Below, in pieces: positions 1 to 8,032 of a stretch of 53,457 bases of DNA. The stretch comes from an uncultured Coriobacteriales bacterium (GTDB taxonomy: Bacteria > Actinomycetota > Coriobacteriia > Coriobacteriales > UMGS124): assembly GCA_902464015.1 (NCBI GenBank), contig CABQHM010000018.1, positions 1 to 53,457 on the forward strand, given 5' to 3'. The first letter of the stretch is position 1. Each line of letters begins with the position of its first letter. The notes under the pieces were generated by a model. The model was not told where the DNA came from and searched no databases. It saw only the letters and a program-made list of their open reading frames with translations. A program made the translations under genes and the position numbers.

Positions 1-1
1 G

Positions 2-343
2 GCGACGACCGTGTGCGCCCTGGCCGCCCTCATGGCGCTCACCGTCGTGCAGCTCGCGGCCCGCAACCGCGAACGCCGGCAGGAGGGGCCCGTCGCGGCG
101 CCTGTCGAGCGGGACTACTTCGCCCTGGCCTGCGCCAAGGTGCAGGACGACTTTGGCCTGACTGCGCGCGGTAGGACGTCCGCCTACATTCAAAAGGCGC
201 TCAGCATCTCGGATGGCACGGCGCGGACCCACATTTCCCACATCTACAAAAAGCTCGGGGTCAAGTCCCAGCAGGCTCTTCTCGACGTCGTGGAGGAGAC
301 GATGGCCGTCCTGGCGGGGGAGGCGAGTACCGACGTGCTATAA
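2..343 (+). CDS. LuxR-type regulator, C-terminal part, with internally deleted HTH domain
   Basis: This is the end of a gene that enters from the left edge; the frame is open from base 2. The visible protein has the end of a membrane segment, a basic linker, and a GerE/LuxR-type helix-turn-helix ending in the usual recognition-helix pattern (SISDGTARTHISHIYKKLGV). Compared with the six intact relatives in this window, about ten residues are missing directly after the LTAR motif. The gene reads LTAR-GRTS where the others read LT.RE.EV...LL..G. The deletion is in frame and removes the first helix of the DNA-binding domain. It may have arisen by recombination between short GCGCGC repeats (inference). 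Its regulatory partner would lie outside the window. It is probably a damaged or altered regulator. Confidence 0.75.
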   Translation, partial: ATTVCALAALMALTVVQLAARNRERRQEGPVAAPVERDYFALACAKVQDDFGLTARGRTSAYIQKALSISDGTARTHISHIYKKLGVKSQQALLDVVEETMAVLAGEASTDVL

Positions 344-463
344 AGCCGGTTCTCTCGGGCGCGCTATGGGTGGCTCGGAACGCGTGAAAGAATTCCACAG
401 CGGGATTGTTTGTATATGAAGCTAGCCGGAAAGATTCCTTGGGGCGCCCGGCCGCCACGGAGT

Positions 464-603
464 TATTAAACTGTGGGACGAGCGTCGGGCTGACGAACGA
501 CCCGGCGGGGCGAGGCCCGGGGTTGACCATATATAAAGCGACAGGTCTAACCTAAAAATTGGGCTTGGTCGTCTTCTGCCGCTTGACAATGTCTCGCTCA
601 TAT
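464..603 (-). repeat. Copy 1 of a ~140 bp dispersed repeat, possible IS end
   Basis: This segment is about 80% identical by eye to 10346-10486. Read on the minus strand, both copies begin with a short frame ending DIVKRQK(T/A)T(K/G)PNF-stop, with some silent codon differences, and both end at a TTTAATA-type AT-rich sequence. That is what the 3' end of a transposase gene plus a terminal repeat would look like, but I cannot name the family. It lies directly beyond the terminator of the reductase gene at 665-2260. The rest of the 344-664 gap has no credible gene. Confidence 0.55.
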
Positions 604-636
604 AAAGAACGGCGGCGGAGTACGGCCCCGCCGCCG
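600..636 (-). terminator. Rho-independent terminator of the 665-2260 gene
   Basis: On the minus strand a 9 bp perfect GC stem (CGGCGGCGG / CCGCCGCCG, 9-base loop) is followed by TTCTTTATAT. It lies about 30 bases after the stop codon of the minus-strand reductase gene. Confidence 0.75.
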
Positions 637-664
637 CATGGTTCTATCCTCCTACGTAGTTTTG

Positions 665-2260
665 CTACCAGCTTAGGCCAAGAGCACACTTGACAGCGTT
701 GCGCCCTGAGAAGAAGTTGTAGGCGTTCATGCCGCCGGACAGCTGATAGTTGTACGTCTCGCGGTAGAGTGTGCACGATTCGACGCCGCAGGAATACAGG
801 CCGGCGATGGGCTGTTTGTCGGCAGTAACAACCTGGTTCTTTCTGTTGATGTCTATGCCGCCAATCGTGGTGATGACGATGACGTCATTGTGGACGGCAT
901 AGTAGGGACCGGTGCCGATGCCTCGGATGTATTCCGGATCGCAACCGAAGTCCTCGTCGCAGCCGATTTCCTTGAAGTGGTTGTATCGGTCGGCCGTTTC
1001 CTTGAGAACGTCTGGGTCGCATCCCATGTTCTGGGCCAGCTCTTCCAGGGTTTCGCCGCGGAAGGCAATCGTCTGGCCGTTGGTGCAGGCCTCTTCAAGC
1101 TGGGCGCGCAAGTCGGGGCAGGGGTCGCCCTTGAAGCGGTCGACGAAGTCATCCTTGAGGCCGTTATTCTCGAAGTCCTCGATTGTCTCCTGGTCGAAGA
1201 ACGTGTAGCTCATGGGCTGGGAGCGCAGCGCGTTGATGTACAGGGCGCAGAATTTCTTGGCGAAGAGGTCCTCGGCTATGAAGCGCTTGCCGTCTTGGTT
1301 GATTTGGGTAAGCGAGGAATAGCCGGTGGCGAGCATGATGTCGGGGTGCGTGTTCCAGGGGAACCCGGCAACCCACATGTTGAGCAGCCCGCACGTCGTG
1401 GCGGGGCCTGCGCCGTGGCAGATCATCATGTCGTGAGCCTCGCCCGTGGAGCCGGGGAAGCCGAAGCTCGTCCCATTGGTCATGTCGATGCCCGTGCACT
1501 GTTGGAAGCGCTCGTGGTTTTCACCGAAGCCGCCGGTGCACATAAGGGTTGCGGGGGCTTTGATGGCCACGGTGGCGTCACCCTGCTTGGCGTAGATGCC
1601 TGTCACCGCACCACCCTCTGCGATGAGATCGATGCACTCGGTCTCGAGGAGCACCGTAACGTTGTCCTTCGTTGCCAGATATGCCTCAACGGCAGGCGCC
1701 ATGTTGGTGCCGCTTCCCCCTGGCCACCAATGGAAACACTCGAACGTGCTCTTTCCGTTATAGTTTGCCACGCGGTCAAACTCGACACCGTGCTCGCCCA
1801 GCCAGTCGATGTTCTCACCGGAGTGCTCGAACGTGTCGTGCCAGAAGTCGGCGTCCGCGCGGTAGTTCGTGTATACGAGCTCTTCCGTCACGCACTCTCC
1901 CACGGTCGGGCACGTGACGCCTGCGTCCTTCTGCATGCCTGAGTTCAGGCCGAACGCGCCTTCGGTCCCGAAAGCCATGCCGCCGATGTGGTCCTGCTTT
2001 TCCACGACGGCGACCTTTGCTCCCTGGTCGGCGGCCTCCATAGCAGCGCACATGCCTGAGGGACCTGTGCCTACGATGATGATGTCATACTCCTGTGTTT
2101 CGGTAACATCATAGGAGGTTTTGCCATAAGGCATGTCGGCATAGATGTCCGTGGAGGCTGCCTTTGCCGGAGTGGTCGCGAGCGTGTTGCAAGCAATGCC
2201 AGCTGCCATGGCTGCGGCGGCATTGGTGATGAACATTCTCCTGGTGAGTGCGGTGTTCAT
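665..2260 (-). CDS. Tat-exported FAD-dependent reductase (fumarate/urocanate reductase superfamily)
   Basis: A flavoprotein of about 531 residues that should reduce an unsaturated organic substrate outside the membrane. The N-terminus has a twin-arginine signal (TRRMFITNAAAA...), ending near AKA. The FAD-binding Rossmann motif (VGTGPSGMCAAMEAADQGAKVAVVEK) is at about residues 58-90, and the capping domain carries the family motif QDGKRFIAE. The usual substrate-binding HxTxGG is altered to VITTIGGI and the C-terminal Gly-Glu is Gly-Val, so fumarate is unlikely as substrate (inference). The ATG at 2260 is chosen over an upstream in-frame ATG because it follows AGAGAGGA at about 7 bases and starts just before the Tat motif. 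It lies 73 bases behind the FMN/FAD reductase gene and is probably its operon partner. No haem domain is present. Confidence 0.88.
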   Translation of the reverse strand: MNTALTRRMFITNAAAAMAAGIACNTLATTPAKAASTDIYADMPYGKTSYDVTETQEYDIIIVGTGPSGMCAAMEAADQGAKVAVVEKQDHIGGMAFGTEGAFGLNSGMQKDAGVTCPTVGECVTEELVYTNYRADADFWHDTFEHSGENIDWLGEHGVEFDRVANYNGKSTFECFHWWPGGSGTNMAPAVEAYLATKDNVTVLLETECIDLIAEGGAVTGIYAKQGDATVAIKAPATLMCTGGFGENHERFQQCTGIDMTNGTSFGFPGSTGEAHDMMICHGAGPATTCGLLNMWVAGFPWNTHPDIMLATGYSSLTQINQDGKRFIAEDLFAKKFCALYINALRSQPMSYTFFDQETIEDFENNGLKDDFVDRFKGDPCPDLRAQLEEACTNGQTIAFRGETLEELAQNMGCDPDVLKETADRYNHFKEIGCDEDFGCDPEYIRGIGTGPYYAVHNDVIVITTIGGIDINRKNQVVTADKQPIAGLYSCGVESCTLYRETYNYQLSGGMNAYNFFSGRNAVKCALGLSW

Positions 2261-2333
2261 GGATGCATCCTCTCTTCGGGAAGGTGTGGGAGCTGGCGGC
2301 CCCATGTGTTCTGAGGTCGCCAGCGGAAAAACG

Positions 2334-4364
2334 CTACTCGGCGTCCTTCACGGCGTACTCGCCGGCGGCGTAGCCCGAGTTGATGGCCCAGCCCAGGGCG
2401 ATGCCGAAGTGGTCGGCGTAGAATACGCCGTCCATGATTGCGCCGAGCGAGTCCGTGCCGGCGGCATAGGCACCCTTGATGACCTGGTTGTCGGTATCGA
2501 GGACGCGCATGTGGGCGTCCACCTTAACGCCGCCCATAGAGCAGTAGGGGCGAACGTCGCACTGCACGGCGTAGTACGGGCCCTCGTCGCCCATCGGGAA
2601 CAGGAAGGCGGCGTCTTTGCCGAACAAGTCGTCCACGCCGGAATCACAGGCGCCCTCATACTGCGCCAAGCTCTCGCTGAAGATGTCGGGCGTGAATCCG
2701 GCCTTCTCGGCGAGCTCCTCCGCCGTGCTGCCACTGTAGGCGAAGCCGGCCTCCTCGGCTGCGGCGAGCATGGCCTCGAGGTTGGGCAGGGCGTGGTCGC
2801 AGGGAATCATGTAGTGGATGAAGCAGATGCCGCCGTTGGCGTATGTGTAGCCTGTTCCCGCGATTCCCTGCTCCTTGAGCGCCTCCACCTGCTTCTGGCT
2901 CAGAATGAGGTAGGTGTGGTCGCCTTGGTGGGTCTCATTAGCGCAGTGGCCGATGAGGGAGTAGGAGCGCTCGTTCTCGTCATGGAAGCGCTGGCCCGTG
3001 ATGTTGACGCGCATGAACGTGGGGCACATCTGCAGAGAGTAGAATGCGTTGCGCTCGAACTCGTCGAACTCCTCTGCTGGCAGCTCGCCCACGACGTCGG
3101 TGTAGTGTACTTCCTCACCCGTGGGGTGCTCTTCTTGGGCGCCAATCGGAAGGAGCAGGTCCAGCGTGGTGCCTTGGTTTTGCGTCAGGCCGAACAGCGG
3201 GTAATAGAACTTGTTGTACTTGACCTGCATCTCGCGGCTGCCTCCGAAGCCGCCGCAGGCGAAGACGACAGCCTTGGCCTGAGCGCTCACGCGGCTGCCG
3301 TCCCACAGGGTTGCCTTCACACCGCAGACGGCTCCGGACTCGTCCTGGATTACCTCGTCGACGTTGGCCTCGTATTCAACGGTGTCCGCAAGACCTGCCA
3401 GGCGCGTCCAGGCGGCAGTCACTTCGGTTCCGGAGGTGGCGTCCGTTGTGTAAGCTACAAGATTCTGACCGAAGTCGGGGTCGAGCATGCGGTAGTCAAG
3501 GGGGGCGAAATCAAAGCCGCCCTTCTCAATCATCCAATCTACGGTTTGCCCGCTGCGGCGGAAGAAGTCGAGCATCAGGTTCCCGTCTACGGACCAATGG
3601 TTGTCTTTCATCATTGACTTGGCGTAAGCCAGGGCGTCACCCTCGAGGCCGGCCTCAGTTTGAATCTTTGCACCGATAGAGCAAGGGCCCGTCGAAAGAG
3701 CTCCGGAGCCACCCACGCGACCCGACTTTTCGAACAGGATGACCTTTGCCCCCATGTCCGCCGCCCTCGCTGCCGCTGCAACGCCTGAAGAGCCGCCGCC
3801 GACGACGATGACGTCGAACTCACCCAGGTCGCTTTCTCCTTCATTTAACTCCGGGGCCTCGCTCCACTCGTCAATGTTCCCACCCGCCTGCTCGATGCAG
3901 TTTGCTACGGCGTTCTTGATGGCGAAACTCGAGAACGTGGCGCCGCACACCGCATCTACGCCGACACTCTGGGTGTCGAGGATGCGCTGGGGTAGGCGGT
4001 CAAGGGCGGAGTTAAGAACCTGAGGGCTTTCCTCGCGAACCATCCAGGCGTAGTGAGCGTTCGGATCCTCGTCCTCGGAGGGAACAAGGACGGATTCCTG
4101 GCGACGGTTTTCAACGAATTGGATGTCCGTAATAGAGTCTTCCGACACGGTGACTTGCATGACCACGTAACCGCCAAAGCCTTTGGCCTCGCCGGTGTAT
4201 GTGCCGGGTGTGAGAGGTGTTTTCTTTGCGGTTCCGCTGTCTGCGAGCGCCGCATTGGCGCCAAGCGCAGAAACTGCCGCCGCGGCGCTTGCGGCTGCGA
4301 CAAACCCCCGACGGGTCATGCTGTCGTTTTGAATAGTGGGTGTGCTCTGAACGTGCTCTGCCAT
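2334..4364 (-). CDS. Tat-exported reductase with N-terminal FMN-binding domain and FAD domain
   Basis: About 676 residues. After a Tat signal (MTRRGFVAAASAAAA) comes an FMN-binding domain with the flavinylation motif DAVCGATF at about residues 137-144; in this family ApbE links FMN to the Thr. An FAD Rossmann motif (VGGGSSGVAAAARAADMGAKVILFEK) follows at about residue 183, then the reductase domain. The catalytic-region motif is CSMGGV rather than HTMGGV, so the substrate is not obviously fumarate. The covalent FMN would pass electrons to the FAD, as in other FMN_bind/FAD reductases. The start at 4364 follows AAGGGG at about 9 bases; an upstream frame adds 30 unlikely residues. The gene is divergent from the LuxR-type regulator at 4612 and leads the operon that continues with the gene at 665-2260. 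Confidence 0.9.
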   Translation of the reverse strand: MAEHVQSTPTIQNDSMTRRGFVAAASAAAAVSALGANAALADSGTAKKTPLTPGTYTGEAKGFGGYVVMQVTVSEDSITDIQFVENRRQESVLVPSEDEDPNAHYAWMVREESPQVLNSALDRLPQRILDTQSVGVDAVCGATFSSFAIKNAVANCIEQAGGNIDEWSEAPELNEGESDLGEFDVIVVGGGSSGVAAAARAADMGAKVILFEKSGRVGGSGALSTGPCSIGAKIQTEAGLEGDALAYAKSMMKDNHWSVDGNLMLDFFRRSGQTVDWMIEKGGFDFAPLDYRMLDPDFGQNLVAYTTDATSGTEVTAAWTRLAGLADTVEYEANVDEVIQDESGAVCGVKATLWDGSRVSAQAKAVVFACGGFGGSREMQVKYNKFYYPLFGLTQNQGTTLDLLLPIGAQEEHPTGEEVHYTDVVGELPAEEFDEFERNAFYSLQMCPTFMRVNITGQRFHDENERSYSLIGHCANETHQGDHTYLILSQKQVEALKEQGIAGTGYTYANGGICFIHYMIPCDHALPNLEAMLAAAEEAGFAYSGSTAEELAEKAGFTPDIFSESLAQYEGACDSGVDDLFGKDAAFLFPMGDEGPYYAVQCDVRPYCSMGGVKVDAHMRVLDTDNQVIKGAYAAGTDSLGAIMDGVFYADHFGIALGWAINSGYAAGEYAVKDAE

Positions 4365-4611
4365 GGATACAACCCCTTTTCTTTGCGTGCTTTGACATGG
4401 GGCATCCTGTGCGGTGGGAGGTGCTTGCAAGGGGTGCCCCGATTCGAATTTCATGCTAGAAAAAGATTCAGTGCGTTCCTAGGCATCTTCCATGTGGTGC
4501 TATTTAACTGGTAAAACGATGTCAAGGGACATAGAACATGTCTGGCCGAGCAAAGGGTGCCGGTCGTATACTGCGATGGGTCAGACAAATAACGTGCGAG
4601 GATTGGATGCA
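4365..4611. promoter_or_regulatory. Divergent promoter region, reductase operon / membrane LuxR regulator
   Basis: These 247 bases separate two divergent start codons and must hold both promoters. GGGGCA and TGCCCC arms about 30 bases apart and an ATTCGAAT palindrome near 4445 are visible. I cannot assign either as an operator. Confidence 0.5.
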
Positions 4612-6063
4612 ATGATTTCTCAGATGCGGGCCATGCGGATGTGCGGTTTGGGGTATGCCTTCTTTTGGTCGTGCACGCTCTATATCGTCCTGCGGGGCGT
4701 TGACCCTGTGGCGAGTTCGATGAGCCCCGCGGGGGCGCAGCAGCTCGCTCTTGTCATTGCGCTTGTGCTTATTGGCGTTCGCGCAGTGCGAAGAGAGCGT
4801 GTACTTTCCGGTGATGCTCCTGTGCTTGTGTCAGGTTTTCTCATGACGCTGTCCGGAATTGCCTGCCTGCTGCCAGAGGGGGCGTCCATGGCGTCATCTC
4901 AGTTTGCAGGAATGTTGCTCGGGGTGGCTAATGCCACGCAGTTCCTTCTGTGGCAGAGGGTTTATGCCAATGAGGGCCAGACGATGGCATCCATCTATCT
5001 GCCAATCGCTTGTGCCATCGGCTCGCTCATAAGTCTTGCGCTCTGTCTGCTTCCTACTGATGTTGCGGCGCTCTACCTTATCGCCGTCGGTCCATATGCG
5101 TCCATGGCTTGCCTTTTGCGTTGCACGCGTGATATGGAGCCTTACGCGCAGAGGCCCCTCGAGCTTGCATTCGCGGGTCTTGTTTTCTCGGATTTGTGGC
5201 GACCTGTTCTGTGTGCGGGTATTACCTGCCTGGCTTGGTCGTTCAGCAAGCATTTTGCAATAACGCAGGGCGATGCTCCGGTTTTCACCATTACGGGCGG
5301 TTTTGGCTTGGCCTCGTTGCTTGTATTGGCGCTCACCTTTCGTACGAATTGCGATTTTGGTGCACCGAATGTGTACAGGATTGTTCTGCCGCTTCTTGGC
5401 GCCGCGCTGTTTGCCCCTGCCCTGTTTGGCTTGCAGGGAGGCTACGTCTTGGGCGTCTCCTTGGCGTTTGGCGCCCATCTCATGACGCTACTCTCGTCTA
5501 TTATTGCCGCTTCGTATGCAGCGCGCACACAGTTTTCCCCAAGCCTTGTCTTTCTTGCTGTTGTGTTGCCGTCCCAAATTGCCATCCTGTTGGGTGACGC
5601 GGTGGGCTCAGCGTTTGCCCAATTCGTCTCTCAGGATGGGATAGGGCTGCTCAAACCGGCGGCCGTTTTCATTATTGCGCTGTTTGTTGTGATGCTTGCT
5701 ACTTCGCGTGGCCACGGCGGTCGCACGCTTGCTGAGCCTGTGGATGACACGCTGCTTATCAATCCGCCTGACGCATCGTCTCGACATAGCCGAGATGATG
5801 CGTCAGAACTTGTTGATTATGCTGGTACGACAGATGAGAACCCCGCAGGTCTTGCGGCGCAACGCTACGGTTTAACAGCACGCGAAGGCGAGGTCTTCGA
5901 CCTCCTGCTCAAAGGGAACACGATGTCTGCCATCTCGCGCAAGCTGTGCATCTCTGACAATACAACGCGTGGGCACATGAAACGCATCTACTGCAAACTC
6001 AACATACATTCTCGCCAGGAGCTCGTAGACAAGGTGGAGGGCGCCGGGACGTTTGGCGCTTAA
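4612..6063 (+). CDS. LuxR-type regulator with N-terminal multi-pass membrane domain
   Basis: About 483 residues. Roughly the first 380 form ten to twelve hydrophobic helices, with a linker and a C-terminal LuxR/GerE helix-turn-helix (YGLTAREGEVFDLLLKGNTM...CISDNTTRGHMKRIYCKLNIHSR). Such proteins probably sense a small molecule through the membrane domain and control adjacent reductase genes (inference from the family and pairing). The ATG at 4612 is chosen because GAGGATTGG precedes it; in-frame ATGs at 4492 and 4576 would add a non-hydrophobic leader. Base composition is more AT-rich than in the neighbouring reductases. The partner is the divergent operon 4364-665. Confidence 0.87.
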   Translation: MISQMRAMRMCGLGYAFFWSCTLYIVLRGVDPVASSMSPAGAQQLALVIALVLIGVRAVRRERVLSGDAPVLVSGFLMTLSGIACLLPEGASMASSQFAGMLLGVANATQFLLWQRVYANEGQTMASIYLPIACAIGSLISLALCLLPTDVAALYLIAVGPYASMACLLRCTRDMEPYAQRPLELAFAGLVFSDLWRPVLCAGITCLAWSFSKHFAITQGDAPVFTITGGFGLASLLVLALTFRTNCDFGAPNVYRIVLPLLGAALFAPALFGLQGGYVLGVSLAFGAHLMTLLSSIIAASYAARTQFSPSLVFLAVVLPSQIAILLGDAVGSAFAQFVSQDGIGLLKPAAVFIIALFVVMLATSRGHGGRTLAEPVDDTLLINPPDASSRHSRDDASELVDYAGTTDENPAGLAAQRYGLTAREGEVFDLLLKGNTMSAISRKLCISDNTTRGHMKRIYCKLNIHSRQELVDKVEGAGTFGA

Positions 6064-6088
6064 ATCTGCTGAAGCCGCGTACTGCCAG

Positions 6089-6142
6089 AAGGGGGTCGGC
6101 CGAGGTGCCGCGCTGGCGTTCGGCCGACCCCCTTCATGTTTT
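6089..6142 (+). terminator. Strong terminator of the 4612-6063 regulator
   Basis: A perfect 15 bp stem (AAGGGGGTCGGCCGA with its complement, 16-base loop) lies 26 bases after the stop codon and is followed by the T-rich stretch CATGTTTTCG. Confidence 0.88.
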
Positions 6143-6151
6143 CGTTTGGTT

Positions 6152-6346
6152 TTAGTTTGTAGCGGCGGATTCGAATGGGGCCCCGGGCGAGAGTGAAGGC
6201 TTGTCCATTGTTTTCCTGGCCGCCTCCTCCAGGTCAGTCTTCTCCGCCAGCGTGAGCGAGCCTATCCCGTCGAGCATCTCCTTGAGCATTCCGTCCCCCG
6301 TCCTGTTCCGACTTGGCGGGGGCATTCTACGGGCAGGGGCGGACAC
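6152..6346 (-). CDS. Possible small protein or gene remnant
   Basis: This is a 64-codon frame whose middle (MLKEMLDGIGSLTLAEKTDL...) looks like an amphipathic helical segment. Either ATG (6346 or 6289) could be a start, but neither has a clear ribosome binding site. I recognise no family. It sits in the gap between two regulator genes and may be a decayed gene. Low confidence. Confidence 0.2.
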   Translation of the reverse strand: MSAPARRMPPPSRNRTGDGMLKEMLDGIGSLTLAEKTDLEEAARKTMDKPSLSPGAPFESAATN

Positions 6347-6487
6347 TTATGTCAACGGTGGTCTAACAGAGACTTTCATTTTTCATGGACAATGGAGAGG
6401 GGGTTCTGATTCGAGGCCTTCCACGCGGACGAGACACTCTGCCGCCCGCATCCTACGCCCCTCAATGCATCGAGGGCCCCTCGGCTC

Positions 6488-7918
6488 TCACGCCCGCTCC
6501 CTCATGACCACGTCGATGCACCCCTGGCGGGAGTGGACGCCCATCTTCTTGAAGATGTGCTTGCTGTGCGTGCGCACCGTGCTCTGGGACACCACGAGCT
6601 GCCTGGCGATGGAGGGGATATCGCGCCCGCTCGCCATGAGGAGGAGCACGTCTGCCTCCTTGGCCGTCAGGGCATAATCGGATGCGATCCTGCCGACCGC
6701 CGCCCCGACTGGGTCGGACTCCGAGTCGGGCAGGGCCTCGCGCAGGGGGCTGACGAGCGCGTCCGCAGAAAGGCCCACAACCAAGACTGCGAGGCAGACG
6801 AGCGACGAGACGATTTCGGGCTTAGTGCCCAGCTCCCCCGCAATGACGTCGAGGGGAAGCTGGTACCCGAGCATGGTGACCGCATACACGCACCCCGACA
6901 GCAGACAGTACGCCCCGACGGACACCCTGGCCTCCCCTCCCCCGTATGCCAGGCACAGCACCTGCAGCATGAGCAGGCCAACGGTGAAGAACGTCGTGGA
7001 GAGCACGAGAAACACAAGCTGGAGCTGCACGCCGGCAAACGGCATGACGACGCAGCCCGCCGCGAGGACCGGCACGCAGAGGAGGAGGGTGAGCCTGATG
7101 TCGACGTCCCTGTTCATAGCGAAGATGAGCACGAAGAGGAGTGCCCCGGCGAAGAAGACGGCCCACATACCGCCTGTCGCCGCGTCGGCGAGCATCTCAG
7201 GCGGGAACGTCGTGCGCGACGACGACGAGACGAAGCCTAGGGCGCCCAGGGCGACGACGACCGCGGCGTTCCTCCCGAGGGCCTTCAAAGCGCTCGAGCG
7301 CTCCGGCCCGCAGGGATTCACCCTCTCGGTGCCGCCCAGGCCCCGGAAAGCGGGGAGGGCCAGGACAGCGAGCGACCCTGCAGAGAGCGACGCGAAAAGG
7401 ACGGGCGCGGGCACCAGGGAACCCGCCTGAATCACGACGAAGTGAAGAAGCGCGGCAATTACCGAGGTGGCGATGACGAAGAGCCAGACCTGCCCGCGCG
7501 TCATGTACATGACGACGCGGATCCAGCAGCCGAACATCGTCGCGCCGTAGAGCCCCAGCGACACCATCGAAAGGGGCACGGCGAACCCCGAGGCGACGCC
7601 CAGGAGGGCGAGGCAGTAGAGGAGCATCCCCGCGGCGGCGAGGGCGACCGAGATCGGCAGAAGGCCCCTGCCGGCGGACGAGTCCCCGCGCTTGAGGACG
7701 ATGAGCCCCACCCCGACCGACCCTAGCGCGAAGGGGAGGTACGTCAGGTCTCGCAGGGCGATCTGGGAAAGCGAGCCGAAAGCTCCGAAGAGGGTGCTGG
7801 GCTCGCGCAGGTTGAATGTGTTTGCCGCGATGAACAGGGAGTACCCCGCGATGGAGAGGGCAAACAGACGCTTCGAAAGGGACGCGCCCCTGGACAATCC
7901 TTTCCACCCCGTACCCAT
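6488..7918 (-). CDS. LuxR-type regulator with N-terminal multi-pass membrane domain
   Basis: A 476-residue protein: a polytopic N-terminal domain up to about residue 390, then a LuxR helix-turn-helix (YALTAKEADVLLLMASGRDI...VSQSTVRTHSKHIFKKMGVHSR). GGAGG stands 5 bases before the ATG at 7918. Unlike most of the regulators here it is not divergent from its partner. It lies 114 bases downstream of the reductase at 8033-9670 on the same strand, with a GC-rich hairpin between them, so it may be partly cotranscribed. Its codon use is strongly GC-biased, like that reductase and unlike the regulator at 4612, suggesting that each pair moved as a unit (inference). Confidence 0.88.
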   Translation of the reverse strand: MGTGWKGLSRGASLSKRLFALSIAGYSLFIAANTFNLREPSTLFGAFGSLSQIALRDLTYLPFALGSVGVGLIVLKRGDSSAGRGLLPISVALAAAGMLLYCLALLGVASGFAVPLSMVSLGLYGATMFGCWIRVVMYMTRGQVWLFVIATSVIAALLHFVVIQAGSLVPAPVLFASLSAGSLAVLALPAFRGLGGTERVNPCGPERSSALKALGRNAAVVVALGALGFVSSSSRTTFPPEMLADAATGGMWAVFFAGALLFVLIFAMNRDVDIRLTLLLCVPVLAAGCVVMPFAGVQLQLVFLVLSTTFFTVGLLMLQVLCLAYGGGEARVSVGAYCLLSGCVYAVTMLGYQLPLDVIAGELGTKPEIVSSLVCLAVLVVGLSADALVSPLREALPDSESDPVGAAVGRIASDYALTAKEADVLLLMASGRDIPSIARQLVVSQSTVRTHSKHIFKKMGVHSRQGCIDVVMRERA

Positions 7919-7982
7919 TCCGACCTCCAGCCAACCTCGGCGCCGCCATTGCGAAGATGGTAGCAGAACGTGAGACGAGAGG

Positions 7983-8018
7983 GGGGCGCCCCCACCTTGC
8001 CGTCGGCGGGGGCGCCCC
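7983..8018 (-). terminator. GC-rich hairpin after the 8033-9670 reductase
   Basis: Perfect 11 bp arms (GGGGCGCCCCC / GGGGGCGCCCC) with a 14-base loop lie about 15 bases beyond the stop of the minus-strand reductase. There is no U-run, so it may only attenuate transcription into the regulator gene. Confidence 0.5.
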
Positions 8019-8032
8019 GAGGCGGGAAAAAC

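Noticed and set aside
2145..3617. Long plus-strand frame across two reductase genes
   Set aside because: Antisense shadow of real minus-strand genes; composition (Val/Ala/Gly/Arg-rich) is typical of reverse frames.
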